From: Rhizobium sp. BK602
Lineage (GTDB): Bacteria; Pseudomonadota; Alphaproteobacteria; Rhizobiales; Rhizobiaceae
Direction: 5' to 3'
DNA length: 64,000 nucleotides
NCBI RefSeq assembly: GCF_014195095.1
Contig: NZ_JACIBC010000002.1
Coordinates: 124,001 to 188,000, forward strand
Made by a program: the position numbers and the translations under genes. Under the pieces are notes generated by a model, which worked only from the letters and a program-made list of their open reading frames with translations, ran no database searches and was not told where the DNA came from. This document shows, piece after piece, positions 55,129-64,000 of this stretch (positions are counted from its first letter, which is position 1; each line of letters begins with the position of its first letter).

Positions 55129-55232
55129 AGAGCAATTCCAGGAAAAGTGCGTAGCGGTTTTCCGTCCGGAATTGCGTAAAAACAAAAGGATAGAGCGTTT
55201 TCGCGATTCGAAGAAAAGCGGAAATGCTCTAG
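55129..55232 (+). repeat. RIME-like palindromic repeat, copy 2
   Basis: 104 bases, same orientation as copy 1, with the two palindromes AGAGCAATTCCAGG...CCGGAATTGC and AGAGCGTTTTCGC...GAAATGCTCT. Its last bases (CTAG) contain the edd stop codon read on the minus strand. The two copies bracket the tetR/lipoprotein pair. Confidence 0.88.
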
Positions 55233-57052
55233 TGATGGAACAACACGCTGGCGCCCTGATCGGCGGCGCCGGCGGCGCGGCGGAACGGAGCGAAGAGCTC
55301 GCGGCCCATGCCGAATTCATTCTCCGAAAGATCGGCGACGACCGGCTCGCGTTCGGCCATGGTGGCGGCATCGACCAGCACTTCCAGCGTGCCGGCGATG
55401 GCGTCGATGCGGATGATGTCGCCTTCCTGGATGCGGGCGATCGGCCCGCCGTCAACGGCTTCCGGCGTCACATGGATCGCGGCTGGCACCTTGCCCGATG
55501 CGCCGGACATGCGCCCGTCGGTCAAGAGCGCCACCCGGAAGCCGCGGTCCTGCAGCACGCCGAGGGCCGGCGTCAGCTTGTGCAGCTCCGGCATGCCGTT
55601 GGCCTTCGGTCCCTGGAAACGGACGACGGCGACGAAATCGCGGTTCAGCTTGCCGTCCTTGAAGGCCTGCTGCATCTCCAGCTGGTCATGGAAAATGATG
55701 GCGGGCGCTTCGACGATATGGCGCTCCGGCTTGACGGCGGAAATCTTGATGACCGCCTTGCCGATATTGCCGCGCAGCATCTTCAGGCCGCCATTGCCCT
55801 GGAACGGCGTCTCGATGCTTGCCAGCACCTTCGGGTCATGGCTCTTGTCCGGCGCCGGTTCGCGCAGGACGTTGCCATCCGTGCCGAGCTTGACGTCGAT
55901 GGAGTAGGCGTCGAGACCATGGCCGTAGACGGTGCGCACGTCGTCGTGCAGCAGCCCCTTCTTCAAGAGTTCCTTGATCAGGAAGCCCATGCCGCCGGCG
56001 GCGTGGAAATGGTTCACGTCGGCAAGTCCGTTCGGATAGACGCGGGCAAGCAGCGGAATGATGTCCGAAAGCTCGGAAATATCCTGCCAGGTGAGCACGA
56101 TGCCGGCCGCGCGCGCCATGGCGACGAGATGCATGGTGTGATTGGTCGAGCCGCCAGTCGCATGCAGGCCGACGACGCCGTTGACGATCGAGCGCTCGTC
56201 GATCATCTCGCCGGCCGGTGTGAATTCATTGCCCATGGCGGTGATCGCCAGCGCCCGTTTGGCGGCTTCCCGCGTCAGCGCATCGCGCAGCGGCGTGCCG
56301 GGATTGACGAAGGAGGCGCCGGGCATGTGGAAGCCCATGATCTCCATCAGCATCTGGTTGGAATTGGCCGTGCCGTAGAAGGTGCAGGTGCCGGGGCCGT
56401 GATAGGACTTCGATTCCGCCTCCAGCAGCTCGGCGCGGCCGACCTTGCCTTCGGCAAAGAGCTGGCGCACGCGCGACTTCTCGTCGTTCGGCAGGCCGGA
56501 GGTCATCGGTCCCGCCGGAATGAAGACGGCCGGCAGATGGCCGAAGGAGAGGGCGGCGATGACGAGGCCTGGCACGATCTTGTCGCAGACGCCGAGGAAG
56601 ACGGCGGCATCGAACATATTGTGCGACAGGCCGACGCCGGCCGACATGGCGATCAGGTCGCGCGAGAAGAGCGACAGCTCCATGCCCGGCTGGCCCTGGG
56701 TGACGCCGTCGCACATGGCGGGCACGCCGCCCGCCACCTGGGCGATGCCGCCGGCCTGCGCCGCCGCCTCGCGGATGATGGCGGGATAGGTCTCGAAGGG
56801 CTGGTGCGCCGAGAGCATGTCGTTATAGGAGGTGATGATCCCGAGATTGGGCACGCGGTCGCCCGCCAGCGCATCCTTCTCGGAGGGGGAACAGACGGCG
56901 AAGCCATGGGCGAGATTGGCGCAGCCGAGCACGGAGCGCTGCGCCCCTTTGGTCGCGGCGTTGCGCAGGCGCTCCAGATAGAGCTCGCGCGTTGGTTTCG
57001 AACGTTCGACGATACGTGCGGTAATCGCGGATATGCGGGCGTCAGCGGCCAT
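55229..57052 (-). CDS. edd: Edd, 6-phosphogluconate dehydratase
   Basis: 607 residues, typical. IlvD/Edd family: [40 protein letters not shown] with iron-sulfur cysteine, [17 protein letters not shown] and [20 protein letters not shown] (further cluster cysteines). It converts 6-phosphogluconate to KDPG in the Entner-Doudoroff pathway, the main hexose route in rhizobia. The last codons and stop (GASVLFHH then TAG) run into RIME-like copy 2. It is downstream of pgl with a 179-base gap. Confidence 0.97.
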   Translation of the reverse strand: MAADARISAITARIVERSKPTRELYLERLRNAATKGAQRSVLGCANLAHGFAVCSPSEKDALAGDRVPNLGIITSYNDMLSAHQPFETYPAIIREAAAQAGGIAQVAGGVPAMCDGVTQGQPGMELSLFSRDLIAMSAGVGLSHNMFDAAVFLGVCDKIVPGLVIAALSFGHLPAVFIPAGPMTSGLPNDEKSRVRQLFAEGKVGRAELLEAESKSYHGPGTCTFYGTANSNQMLMEIMGFHMPGASFVNPGTPLRDALTREAAKRALAITAMGNEFTPAGEMIDERSIVNGVVGLHATGGSTNHTMHLVAMARAAGIVLTWQDISELSDIIPLLARVYPNGLADVNHFHAAGGMGFLIKELLKKGLLHDDVRTVYGHGLDAYSIDVKLGTDGNVLREPAPDKSHDPKVLASIETPFQGNGGLKMLRGNIGKAVIKISAVKPERHIVEAPAIIFHDQLEMQQAFKDGKLNRDFVAVVRFQGPKANGMPELHKLTPALGVLQDRGFRVALLTDGRMSGASGKVPAAIHVTPEAVDGGPIARIQEGDIIRIDAIAGTLEVLVDAATMAEREPVVADLSENEFGMGRELFAPFRRAAGAADQGASVLFHH

Positions 57053-57231
57053 GGTCGATCTGCCTCCGGCTGTTCTTGCGCCTGGTCCCGAAAGATCACC
57101 TTCGATCTTGTCTGGGAAAGGATCAGGCGCAGGCTTGAAATGTCACTGCTATGCCGGCACGCCCTTTCGGGCGCGTGGCGCAGCAGCCGTTGCTGTGTCT
57201 TTCAGGGTCCGATGACGGCCGTTCGACCGTG

Positions 57232-57930
57232 TCAGGGAGCCCAGTAAATCTCGACCGGAGAGGCGGCCCGGCGCAGCATGGCGCGGATCGGCATTTCGGT
57301 CTCTTCTCCCGGCGCTTCGGCCTTGGCGAGAACGTCCTTCTTGCCTTCTCCCTCGATATGGAGCACCAGCAATCGGGCATCCTGAAGGCTGGAGAAGGTG
57401 AATGTCAGGCGCGGTTCGCCCGCTCCTTCGGCTTCCATGGTGATGATGCCGCGCGGCATCTTCGGATCGAGTGCAACCGCAAGATTGCTGCCGCCGGGAA
57501 AGAAGGATGCGGTATGGCCGTCATTGCCCATGCCGAGAATGACGACATCGAAAGGATGGCCGATGCCCTTGGTCTTTTCCGTGGCGATGACGGCGGCTTC
57601 CCCGGCGGAGGCCACGGCCTGATAGAGCGGAAGGAACTGCGCCGCCGCGGCCTTGTCCTTCAGCAGGTTTTCCTGAACGAGCAGGTGGTTCGAACGCGGA
57701 TTGTCTGCAGGCACGAACCGTTCGTCGACCAGGGTAATCGTTACTTTGCCCCAGTCGAGCGGACGCGACGACAGCGCCTGGAAGAAGGCCTTCGGGGTGG
57801 AGCCGCCGGAAACCGCGATGCTTGCGGAGCCGCGCGCGGCGATGGCGGCCGAGAGGATCTCGGCTACCTTGTCCGCGAGCTTGCCGGCGAGTTCGGCACC
57901 GTTGGCGAAAGCATGCATGTTCGCTGTCAT
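57232..57930 (-). CDS. pgl: Pgl, 6-phosphogluconolactonase
   Basis: 232 residues, DevB-type. Sequence features: IAVSGGSTPKAFFQALSS near 40, VTITLVDERFVPADNPRSNH, and VVILGMGNDGHTASFFPGGS. It hydrolyses the lactone made by Zwf. It lies 15 bases after zwf in the same unit. A second ATG four codons in is a possible start. Confidence 0.96.
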   Translation of the reverse strand: MTANMHAFANGAELAGKLADKVAEILSAAIAARGSASIAVSGGSTPKAFFQALSSRPLDWGKVTITLVDERFVPADNPRSNHLLVQENLLKDKAAAAQFLPLYQAVASAGEAAVIATEKTKGIGHPFDVVILGMGNDGHTASFFPGGSNLAVALDPKMPRGIITMEAEGAGEPRLTFTFSSLQDARLLVLHIEGEGKKDVLAKAEAPGEETEMPIRAMLRRAASPVEIYWAP

Positions 57931-57945
57931 CGTCGTCGTCCCGGT

Positions 57946-59421
57946 TCAGATATCGTCGTGCCAGGTGCGGCCGTCGCGTTCGATCAGCGCGATAGCCTGG
58001 CTTGGGCCCCAGGTGCCGGCCGTATAGCCCTGCACCTGCTGACCGGCGGTTTCCCATCCCTTGAGAATGGGGTCGACCCAATCCCAGGCCGCCTCCACCT
58101 CGTCGCGGCGCATGAACAGCGTCTGGTTCGAGCGGATGACATCCATCAGCAGCCGTTCATAGGCATCCGGGTTGCGGACGTTGAAGGCGGCGGCGAAGCT
58201 CATGTCGAGCGAAACGTTGCGCAGGCGCATGCCGCCCGGACCGGGGTCCTTGATCATCAGCGACTGCTTGACGCCTTCGTCCGGCTGCAGGCGGATGATC
58301 AGCTGGTTGGCGACGGTACGGCCGGCGGATTGATCGAAGATATTGTGCGGGATCGGCTTGAAGGTGATGACGATCTCCGACATGCGGCCGGCGAGACGCT
58401 TGCCGGTGCGGATGTAGAAGGGAACGCCGGCCCAGCGCCAATTGCCGATCTCGGCCTTGATGGCGACGAAGGTTTCGGTGTTGGAGACGCCGCCTTCGAG
58501 CTCGTCCAGGTAACCCTTGACCGGGCCGCCCGAGGATGCGCCGGCGCGGTACTGGCCGCGAACCGTCGCCTGCTCGACATTGGAGGCGTTGATCGGCTTC
58601 AGCGCGCGCAGCACCTTCAGCTTCTCGTCGCGCACGGCTTCCGAATCCATCGAGGAAGGAATTTCCATCGCGGTCAGGCACAGGAGCTGCAGGATGTGGT
58701 TCTGCACCATGTCGCGCAGGGCGCCGGCGGTGTCGTAGTAGCCGGCGCGGCCTTCGAGGCCGACCGATTCCGCCACCGTGATCTGCACATGGTCGATATG
58801 ATTGGCGTTCCACAGCGGCTCGTAGAGGGCGTTGGCGAAGCGCAGCGCCATCAGGTTCTGCACCGTCTCCTTGCCGAGATAGTGGTCGATGCGGAAGATC
58901 TGCTCTTCCTTGAAGACCTTGCCGATCGTGTCGTTGAGCTGCAGGGCCGAATCGAGGTCGCGGCCGATCGGCTTTTCGACGACGATGCGGGTCTGCTTGG
59001 TGATCAGCTTGTGGTCGTGGATCTTCTGCGAAATGTCGCCGAAAATGCCGGGAGCGACGGCGAGATAGAAGGCGCGCACGCGGTCCTTGCCTTCGTCGAG
59101 GATCTTCTTCAATTGATCCCAGCCGGCATCGCTGCGGGCATCGACCGGAACATAGAACAGGCGGGCGAGGAATTTCTTCACTTCCGCCTCGTCGTACTCG
59201 CCCTTCTTGAGATGCTCCTTGAGGGCGGCGTCGGCAAACTTGCGGTATTCCTCATTCGAAAGTGCGCTGCGCGACGCGCCGATGATGCGCGTCGGCTCGG
59301 AAAACTGGCCTTCGACCTGACGATGATAAAGGGCAGGCAGGAGCTTGCGCTCAGCGAGGTCGCCGCTGCCGCCGAAAACGACATAGTCAAATGGTTCAAC
59401 GGGAATGATTTGGCTGCTCAT
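57946..59421 (-). CDS. zwf: Zwf, glucose-6-phosphate 1-dehydrogenase
   Basis: 491 residues, typical. The NAD(P) site is FGGSGDLAERKLLPALY near 15-31. The substrate/catalytic region is FRIDHYLGKETVQNLMALRF. It oxidises glucose-6-phosphate, starting the zwf-pgl-edd route. A short AT-rich palindrome (AATCGATT at 59465-59472) in its promoter may be a regulator site. Confidence 0.98.
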   Translation of the reverse strand: MSSQIIPVEPFDYVVFGGSGDLAERKLLPALYHRQVEGQFSEPTRIIGASRSALSNEEYRKFADAALKEHLKKGEYDEAEVKKFLARLFYVPVDARSDAGWDQLKKILDEGKDRVRAFYLAVAPGIFGDISQKIHDHKLITKQTRIVVEKPIGRDLDSALQLNDTIGKVFKEEQIFRIDHYLGKETVQNLMALRFANALYEPLWNANHIDHVQITVAESVGLEGRAGYYDTAGALRDMVQNHILQLLCLTAMEIPSSMDSEAVRDEKLKVLRALKPINASNVEQATVRGQYRAGASSGGPVKGYLDELEGGVSNTETFVAIKAEIGNWRWAGVPFYIRTGKRLAGRMSEIVITFKPIPHNIFDQSAGRTVANQLIIRLQPDEGVKQSLMIKDPGPGGMRLRNVSLDMSFAAAFNVRNPDAYERLLMDVIRSNQTLFMRRDEVEAAWDWVDPILKGWETAGQQVQGYTAGTWGPSQAIALIERDGRTWHDDI

Positions 59422-59464
59422 GAGGTATCTCTCAATCGGTCTTGGTTGGGGCCTCTTTTAATCT

Positions 59465-59472
59465 AATCGATT
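59465..59472. promoter_or_regulatory. AT-rich palindrome in the zwf promoter region
   Basis: AATCGATT, flanked by TTTAATCT and TTAAAAAG, lies 44 bases upstream of the zwf start. It may be an operator for a sugar-phosphate regulator (for example HexR type), but the match is short. Confidence 0.25.
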
Positions 59473-59550
59473 TAAAAAGACCAGTGTGCATCGCAAAAAT
59501 CGGACTCGGTTTTTAGAGCGGATTGCCGCGGGAGGAAATCCGTTATGGAT

Positions 59551-60849
59551 CTAGAACCTGTCGCGCAACGCAAACCACGAGAGCGCCAGGAACAGCAGCG
59601 GCGTCCGCAATCGAGCGCCGCCGGGAAAGGGCGGAACGTTCAGCGCCTTGAAAAGCTGAAGGTCGTCGTCATTCCCGAGGACCGTTTTGGCATAGAGTTT
59701 ACCGCAATAATTTGACAGCATGACCCCGTGGCCGGAATAGCCGCCGATCGAGGTCACGCCGGGCATGACCTCGCGTACGAAAGGCTGGCGCGGCATGGTG
59801 ATGCCGACCGATCCGCCCCATGCGTGGGTGATGTCGATCCCGGAAAGCGCCGGATAGATTTCGGCGATCTGGCGGCGGATATGCTGCGTTATGTCGCGCG
59901 GATTGTCGGCCGTGTAGGCCTCGCGGCCGCCGAACAGCAGCCGTCCGTCCTTCGATTTGCGGAAATAGCGCACCACGAATCGCGAATCCGCCACGGCCTC
60001 GCCGCCGGGCAGGACCTCGGGAAACTTTTCGAGTGGCTCGGTGGCGCCAATGAAGGAGCGGATCGGCATGACATGGCTCGCGGTCACCGGCTCCAGATTG
60101 CCGATATAGCCGTTGCAGGCGATCAGCACGCGTTCGGCGGTGATGTCGCCGCCATCCGTTTCGATGACCGTCCTGCCGCCCGTCTGCCGGAAGGTCTTGG
60201 CCTTGGTCATTTCGAATAGGGAGGCACCGGCTTCGGCCGCCACCCGCGCCAGCCCGATGAGCAGCTTCAGCGGATGGATATGGCCCGTGCCGGTGTCGCG
60301 CACGCCGTAGAGATAGAATTTCGACCCCAGCCGCTCTTGGGTCTCCGCCGTATCCATGAAGCTGACATGCGGATAATTGTAGCGCGCCGCGGCGATCTCC
60401 GCATTGTCCATATAGGCGCGCTTGTAGCTCGGCTTGTGGGTGACGTTCATCTGGCCGGGAATGAAGTCGATGTCGATGCCATGCTCGGCGGCGAAATCGA
60501 GAAGATGACGCTTGGCGTCCTCGGCAAGATCGAACAGCGCCTTGGAACGCTCGTAGCCGATCTTTTCCTCCAGCTCTTCCGGCCACCAGCGCTGGCCGGT
60601 GCCGAGCTGGCCGCCGTTGCGGCCGGATGCGCCGTCACCGAAACGGTTGGCGTCGATCAGCACCACGCTGGCGCCGCCCTTGGCGAGATTATAGGCCGCC
60701 TGCAGGCCGGTATAGCCGCCGCCGACGATGGCGACGTCGGCCCGGCGCGAGCCGTCGAGCTTCGGATAGGTCGGGCGAGGGCCAACGGTTGCCTGATAGA
60801 AGGAAAGGCCCGGTGCGATCGGGCTCTGCCACGCTTGCTGCAATGTCAT
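59551..60849 (-). CDS. FAD-dependent amine oxidase, PuuB-like (gamma-glutamylputrescine oxidase family)
   Basis: 432 residues. The dinucleotide-binding motif VAIVGGGYTGLQAAYNLAKG near residue 40 and GDGASGRNGGQLGTGQRWWP are typical of the DAO family, as is the C-terminal SIGGYSGHGVMLSNYCGKLY. PuuB-type enzymes oxidise gamma-glutamylated amines. It lies 12 bases downstream of a glutamine-synthetase-like gene, matching the PuuA-PuuB pair of polyamine breakdown. Confidence 0.88.
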   Translation of the reverse strand: MTLQQAWQSPIAPGLSFYQATVGPRPTYPKLDGSRRADVAIVGGGYTGLQAAYNLAKGGASVVLIDANRFGDGASGRNGGQLGTGQRWWPEELEEKIGYERSKALFDLAEDAKRHLLDFAAEHGIDIDFIPGQMNVTHKPSYKRAYMDNAEIAAARYNYPHVSFMDTAETQERLGSKFYLYGVRDTGTGHIHPLKLLIGLARVAAEAGASLFEMTKAKTFRQTGGRTVIETDGGDITAERVLIACNGYIGNLEPVTASHVMPIRSFIGATEPLEKFPEVLPGGEAVADSRFVVRYFRKSKDGRLLFGGREAYTADNPRDITQHIRRQIAEIYPALSGIDITHAWGGSVGITMPRQPFVREVMPGVTSIGGYSGHGVMLSNYCGKLYAKTVLGNDDDLQLFKALNVPPFPGGARLRTPLLFLALSWFALRDRF

Positions 60850-60861
60850 GGCGGTTCTCCT

Positions 60862-62295
60862 TCACACGTTGAGCAGAAGGAATTCCCGCTCCCAGGGGCT
60901 GATCACCTGCATGAAGGTCTCGAATTCGCCGCGCTTGACGCCGGCATAGATGTCGATGAAGTCCTTGCCCAGCACCTCCTCGAAGGCCGGTTCGTCCTCC
61001 AGCAGCGCGATCGCCTCGAGCAGGCCGCGCGGCAGGTCGATCGAGCCTTCATTGGCCGAATCCTCGGTCGGCGCCGTCGGTTCCACCTTCTTCATGATGC
61101 CGAGCAGGCCGGAGGCGAGCGAAGCGGCGAGCGCCAGATAGGGATTGGCATCCGAGCTCGGCAGCCTGTTCTCGACGCGGCGGGCCTGCGGATCGGAAAC
61201 CGGCACGCGGAAAGCCGTGGTGCGGTTGTCGTAGCCCCAGGCATTGTTGACCGGGCAGGACATGTTCGGCGCCAGACGCCGGTAGGAGTTCACGTAAGGC
61301 GCGAGCATCGCCAGCGCATTCGGCACATAGCGCTGCATGCCGCCGATGAAGTGAAAGAACTCAGGCGACGGGCTGCCGTCCGGATTGGTGAAGACGTTCT
61401 TGCCGGTCTCGATGTTGACCACCGACTGGTGGATGTGCATCGCCGATCCCGGCTGGCTCTGGATCGGCTTGGCCATGAAGGTGGCGTAGATGCCATGCTT
61501 CATCGCCGCCTCGCGAATGGTGCGCTTGAACATGAACACCTGGTCCGCAAGTTCGATCGGGTCGCCGTGACGCAAGTTGATTTCGAGCTGTGCCGGACCC
61601 TCTTCATGGATCAGCGTGTCGATCTCCAGGCCCTGCTTTTCGGAGAAATGGTAGATATCGTCGATCAGCTCGTCGAATTCGTTGATGCCGGCGATCGAAT
61701 AGCCCTGGCCGCCGAGGATCGAGCGGCCGGATCGGCCCTTCGGCGGATGCAGCGGATAGTCCGGGTCGTCGTTCTTGGCGACGAGATAGAATTCGATCTC
61801 CGGCGCCACGACCGCCTTCCAGCCGCGCTCCTTGTAGAGATCCATGATCCGCTTCAGCAGGTTGCGCGGCGTATAGGACACCGCCTGGCCCTCGGAATTG
61901 ACGATGTCGCAGATCACCTGCGCCGTCGGATCGGTTTCCCAGGGCACGACGGAGAGCGTCGAGAGGTCCGGTACCAGCTTGAGGTCGCTGTCGCGCGGCT
62001 CGTATCGAAAGCTCTCGGTCTCCTCCGGATACTCGCCGGAGATCGTGTGGCGGTAGATCGCCGACGGCAGGGCGAGCGACGTGTTGGAGGTGAATTTCGA
62101 GGTCGGCATCATCTTGCCGCGCGGCACGCCCGCAAGGTCCGGCGTGATGCATTCTATGTCTTCGATCCCGCGCGCCCGCAGCCATTGCGCCGCTTCCTTC
62201 CAATTTGCCACCCCGCGCGCCGATCGCAGACTTGGGGGGACCATGATTTTCGAGACCTGCTTGGAAGCTTTCAGCGGGGCCTTTTTCGCGGGCAT
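60862..62295 (-). CDS. Glutamine synthetase-family protein, PuuA-like (gamma-glutamylpolyamine synthetase)
   Basis: 477 residues. GS-fold features: GRGKMMP-like (AGVPRGKMMPTSKF), APEIEFYLVAKND (metal glutamates), EEGPAQLEINLRHGDPIELA, PGSAMHIHQSVV (catalytic loop His), and NRTTAFRVPVSDPQARRVEN. It lacks the adenylylation tyrosine region of GlnA. It likely ligates glutamate to an amine (putrescine-like). It is upstream of and co-directional with the FAD oxidase. A start at an internal Met near residue 18 is possible. Confidence 0.88.
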   Translation of the reverse strand: MPAKKAPLKASKQVSKIMVPPSLRSARGVANWKEAAQWLRARGIEDIECITPDLAGVPRGKMMPTSKFTSNTSLALPSAIYRHTISGEYPEETESFRYEPRDSDLKLVPDLSTLSVVPWETDPTAQVICDIVNSEGQAVSYTPRNLLKRIMDLYKERGWKAVVAPEIEFYLVAKNDDPDYPLHPPKGRSGRSILGGQGYSIAGINEFDELIDDIYHFSEKQGLEIDTLIHEEGPAQLEINLRHGDPIELADQVFMFKRTIREAAMKHGIYATFMAKPIQSQPGSAMHIHQSVVNIETGKNVFTNPDGSPSPEFFHFIGGMQRYVPNALAMLAPYVNSYRRLAPNMSCPVNNAWGYDNRTTAFRVPVSDPQARRVENRLPSSDANPYLALAASLASGLLGIMKKVEPTAPTEDSANEGSIDLPRGLLEAIALLEDEPAFEEVLGKDFIDIYAGVKRGEFETFMQVISPWEREFLLLNV

Positions 62296-62430
62296 AAAAC
62301 ACCGTACTTGCGTTGGTCGGAGATTGCATCATAACCGCAGTTTGGCAATTGGCGAGGGGGGAGGCGCCCGGACTTTCGCCATATGATGGAAAATAACAAC
62401 GCAGCGCGACGAGCGATAAAGGAATGAAAC

Positions 62431-63615
62431 GTGGCCGGCAGATATGATGTGATCGTCCTCGGTGCGGGTGCCGCGGGCATGATGTGCGCCATCCGCGCCG
62501 GCCAGCGCGGGCGCTCCGTGCTGGTGCTCGATCATGCGGCCGCGCCGGGCGAGAAGATCCGCATTTCCGGCGGCGGCCGCTGCAATTTCACCAATATCCA
62601 TGCCGGTCCGAAGAATTTCATCTCCGCCAATCCGCATTTCGCCAAGTCGGCCCTGGCCCGCTTCGCGCCCCGCGATTTCCTCTCCATGGTCGAGAGCCAC
62701 GGCATCGCCTGGCATGAGAAGACGCTCGGCCAGCTCTTCTGCGACAACAGCGCCAAGGACATCATCGTCATGCTGACCGACGAGATGCGTTCGGCCGGCG
62801 TCGAATTGCGGCTGCGCACGGAAATCAGTGCGGTCGAGCCCGTCATTGGCGGCGGCTATCGTGTTTCCACCTCGGAGGGCACCTTCGAGGCCGCGTCTCT
62901 GGTCATCGCCACCGGCGGAAAATCGATCCCGAAGATGGGCGCGACCGGCTTTGCCTATCGGATCGCCGAGCAGTTCGGCCTGCCGCTGGTCGAGACACGC
63001 CCCGGCCTCGTGCCGCTGACGCTCGATCCGCAATTGCTCCAGCGCCTGGCGCCGCTTTCCGGGATTGCCGCGCCGGCTGAAATCCGTCATGGCAAGACGG
63101 CCTTCCGTGAGGCGCTGCTCTTCACCCATCGCGGCCTCAGCGGTCCCGCGATCCTGCAGATTTCCTCCTATTGGCGGGAGGGGGACGAGATCACGGTGGC
63201 GATCGAACCCGATATCGATATTTTCGTCATGCTGAAGACGGCGCGGCAGGCCAATGGCCGGCAATCGGCGCAGACAGCGCTGGCGGATATCCTGCCGAAG
63301 CGGCTGGCGCAGCATTTCGCCGAGAACGAGGGCATGTCGGGCAACATGGCGGACCAAGGCGACAAGCGGCTGCAGCAGCTTGCCGCCGCCGTCCAGGCCT
63401 GGCCGGTCAAGCCGTCCGGCTCGGAAGGCTACCGGACGGCCGAAGTCACGCTTGGGGGCGTCGATACCGCCTGCCTCGATTCGAGGACCATGCAGGTGAA
63501 GACCGTGCCGGGCCTCTTCTTCATCGGCGAATGCGTCGATGTCACGGGCTGGCTCGGCGGCTACAATTTCCAATGGGCCTGGGCTTCCGGCCATGTCGCT
63601 GGCGAGGCGGCCTGA
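62431..63615 (+). CDS. HI0933/BaiN-family FAD-dependent oxidoreductase
   Basis: 394 residues from a GTG with AAAGGA seven bases upstream. The N-terminal FAD site is YDVIVLGAGAAGMMCAIRAG; the family mark is GEKIRISGGGRCNFTNIHAG. LVIATGGKSIPKMGATGFAY and the C-terminal VPGLFFIGECVDVTGWLGGY complete the match. The physiological substrate is unknown for most members. It is divergent from the PuuA-like gene. Confidence 0.93.
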   Translation: MAGRYDVIVLGAGAAGMMCAIRAGQRGRSVLVLDHAAAPGEKIRISGGGRCNFTNIHAGPKNFISANPHFAKSALARFAPRDFLSMVESHGIAWHEKTLGQLFCDNSAKDIIVMLTDEMRSAGVELRLRTEISAVEPVIGGGYRVSTSEGTFEAASLVIATGGKSIPKMGATGFAYRIAEQFGLPLVETRPGLVPLTLDPQLLQRLAPLSGIAAPAEIRHGKTAFREALLFTHRGLSGPAILQISSYWREGDEITVAIEPDIDIFVMLKTARQANGRQSAQTALADILPKRLAQHFAENEGMSGNMADQGDKRLQQLAAAVQAWPVKPSGSEGYRTAEVTLGGVDTACLDSRTMQVKTVPGLFFIGECVDVTGWLGGYNFQWAWASGHVAGEAA

Positions 63616-63685
63616 ATTGAGCTTGCCAATAGACCGCAAAACGGGCAAGAGCATCTCCAGCGCGAAATTACTCGATGGAGCAATC

Positions 63686-64000
63686 ATGACGTTCAAGGCC
63701 CGAATCTTCAGACCGGCAGCACTGTCGGGCATGGTTGCGGCCGTGACGATCGGCATGCTTGCCGTCACCGCATCGGGTGCCGGCGCCGCCTCCGCGCAAT
63801 GCAAAAAGCTCGACCCGAACGGCCAGGATGTGGGCGGCGATACCAATTTCGCCATTGCGATCCGTGATAAGAAGGGCGACGTCGTCAAGAAGATGCTGGC
63901 CTGCGGCGCCAAGCTGGACATGAAGACGACGGAAGGCTGGTATCCGCTGCATACCGCGGCCTATTACGGCCCGGCCGACATGATCGATCTCCTGGTCTCC
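63686..64000 (+). CDS. Exported ankyrin-repeat protein (5' part only)
   Basis: The gene starts at ATG 63686 (GGAG five bases upstream) and runs off the window after 105 codons. A signal peptide (MVAAVTIGMLAVTASGAGAA) is followed by TNFAIAIRDKKGDVVKKMLA and GWYPLHTAAYYGPADMIDLL, clear ankyrin repeats. It is likely a periplasmic protein-interaction module. The remainder is not visible. Confidence 0.85.
   Translation, partial: MTFKARIFRPAALSGMVAAVTIGMLAVTASGAGAASAQCKKLDPNGQDVGGDTNFAIAIRDKKGDVVKKMLACGAKLDMKTTEGWYPLHTAAYYGPADMIDLLVS

Noticed and set aside
53271..55232. Insertion sequence or composite transposon around tetR
   Set aside because: The flanking repeats are RIME-like palindromic elements without a transposase or target duplication that I could see.
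59460..59480. CtrA box upstream of zwf
   Set aside because: Two TTAA sites are present, but the spacing is ten bases, not seven; only an AT-rich palindrome is noted.

Overview
The window is about 64 kb of GC-rich chromosomal DNA from an alphaproteobacterium of the family Rhizobiaceae (Rhizobium/Sinorhizobium/Agrobacterium type). The evidence is the rhizobial motility set (motC, motD, motE, rem, flaF, flbT, four tandem flagellin genes), an alpha-glucoside operon of the aglREFGAK type, a zwf-pgl-edd cluster, and two copies of a RIME-like palindromic repeat. I cannot name the species. No transposase, integrase, phage gene, CRISPR array, tRNA or rRNA gene was recognised.

Region 1 (1-39.3 kb) is most of one flagellar regulon. 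A leftward arm carries motA, fliM, fliN and the 5' end of fliG (switch complex). From a divergent promoter region near 2.8-3.0 kb a rightward arm runs flgF, fliI, an unknown membrane protein, flgB, flgC, fliE, flgG, flgA, flgI, motE, flgH, fliL and fliP (rod, rings, export). The flagellin array flaA-flaB-flaD-flaC follows, then a FliH-like gene, motB, motC, motD and a lytic transglycosylase, the regulator rem, and hook/filament-junction and regulatory genes (flgE, flgK, flgL, flaF, flbT, flgD), fliQ, flhA, fliR, and finally FliJ-like, FlgJ-like, FlgN-like and FliL-like small proteins. Two leftward units are embedded in the flagellin section: an OGT-type (GT41) glycosyltransferase between fliP and flaA, and an overlapping PLP-decarboxylase/ATP-grasp pair between flaB and flaD. 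These are the best candidates for an undescribed filament-associated function.

Region 2 (39.3-44.9 kb) holds envelope and housekeeping genes: a DUF882/M15-like protein, a WecG/TagA-type glycosyltransferase, a Wzz-type polysaccharide co-polymerase and folD. Region 3 (44.9-52.7 kb) is the alpha-glucoside regulon: a LacI-type repressor divergent from a binding-protein ABC transporter, a GH13 alpha-glucosidase and the transporter ATPase, with two near-identical palindromic operators in the divergent promoter. Region 4 (52.8-55.2 kb) has a PilZ-like protein and then a tetR/lipoprotein divergent pair bracketed by two directly repeated RIME-like elements. Region 5 (55.2-64 kb) is the Entner-Doudoroff entry cluster (zwf-pgl-edd, leftward), a PuuA/PuuB-like pair (leftward), a BaiN/HI0933-type flavoprotein and the 5' end of an ankyrin-repeat protein.

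Three sets of non-coding signals stand out. A 21-bp motif (C-R-C-R-CAAG, nine bases, then usually YTAS) lies upstream of six flagellar transcription units at constant internal spacing. A GCATGA...CCGG element is shared by the four flagellin leaders. Two TTAA-N7-TTAA boxes of the CtrA type lie upstream of rem and flaD. All functional names rest on reading the translated sequences and on remembered family features; no database search was run.
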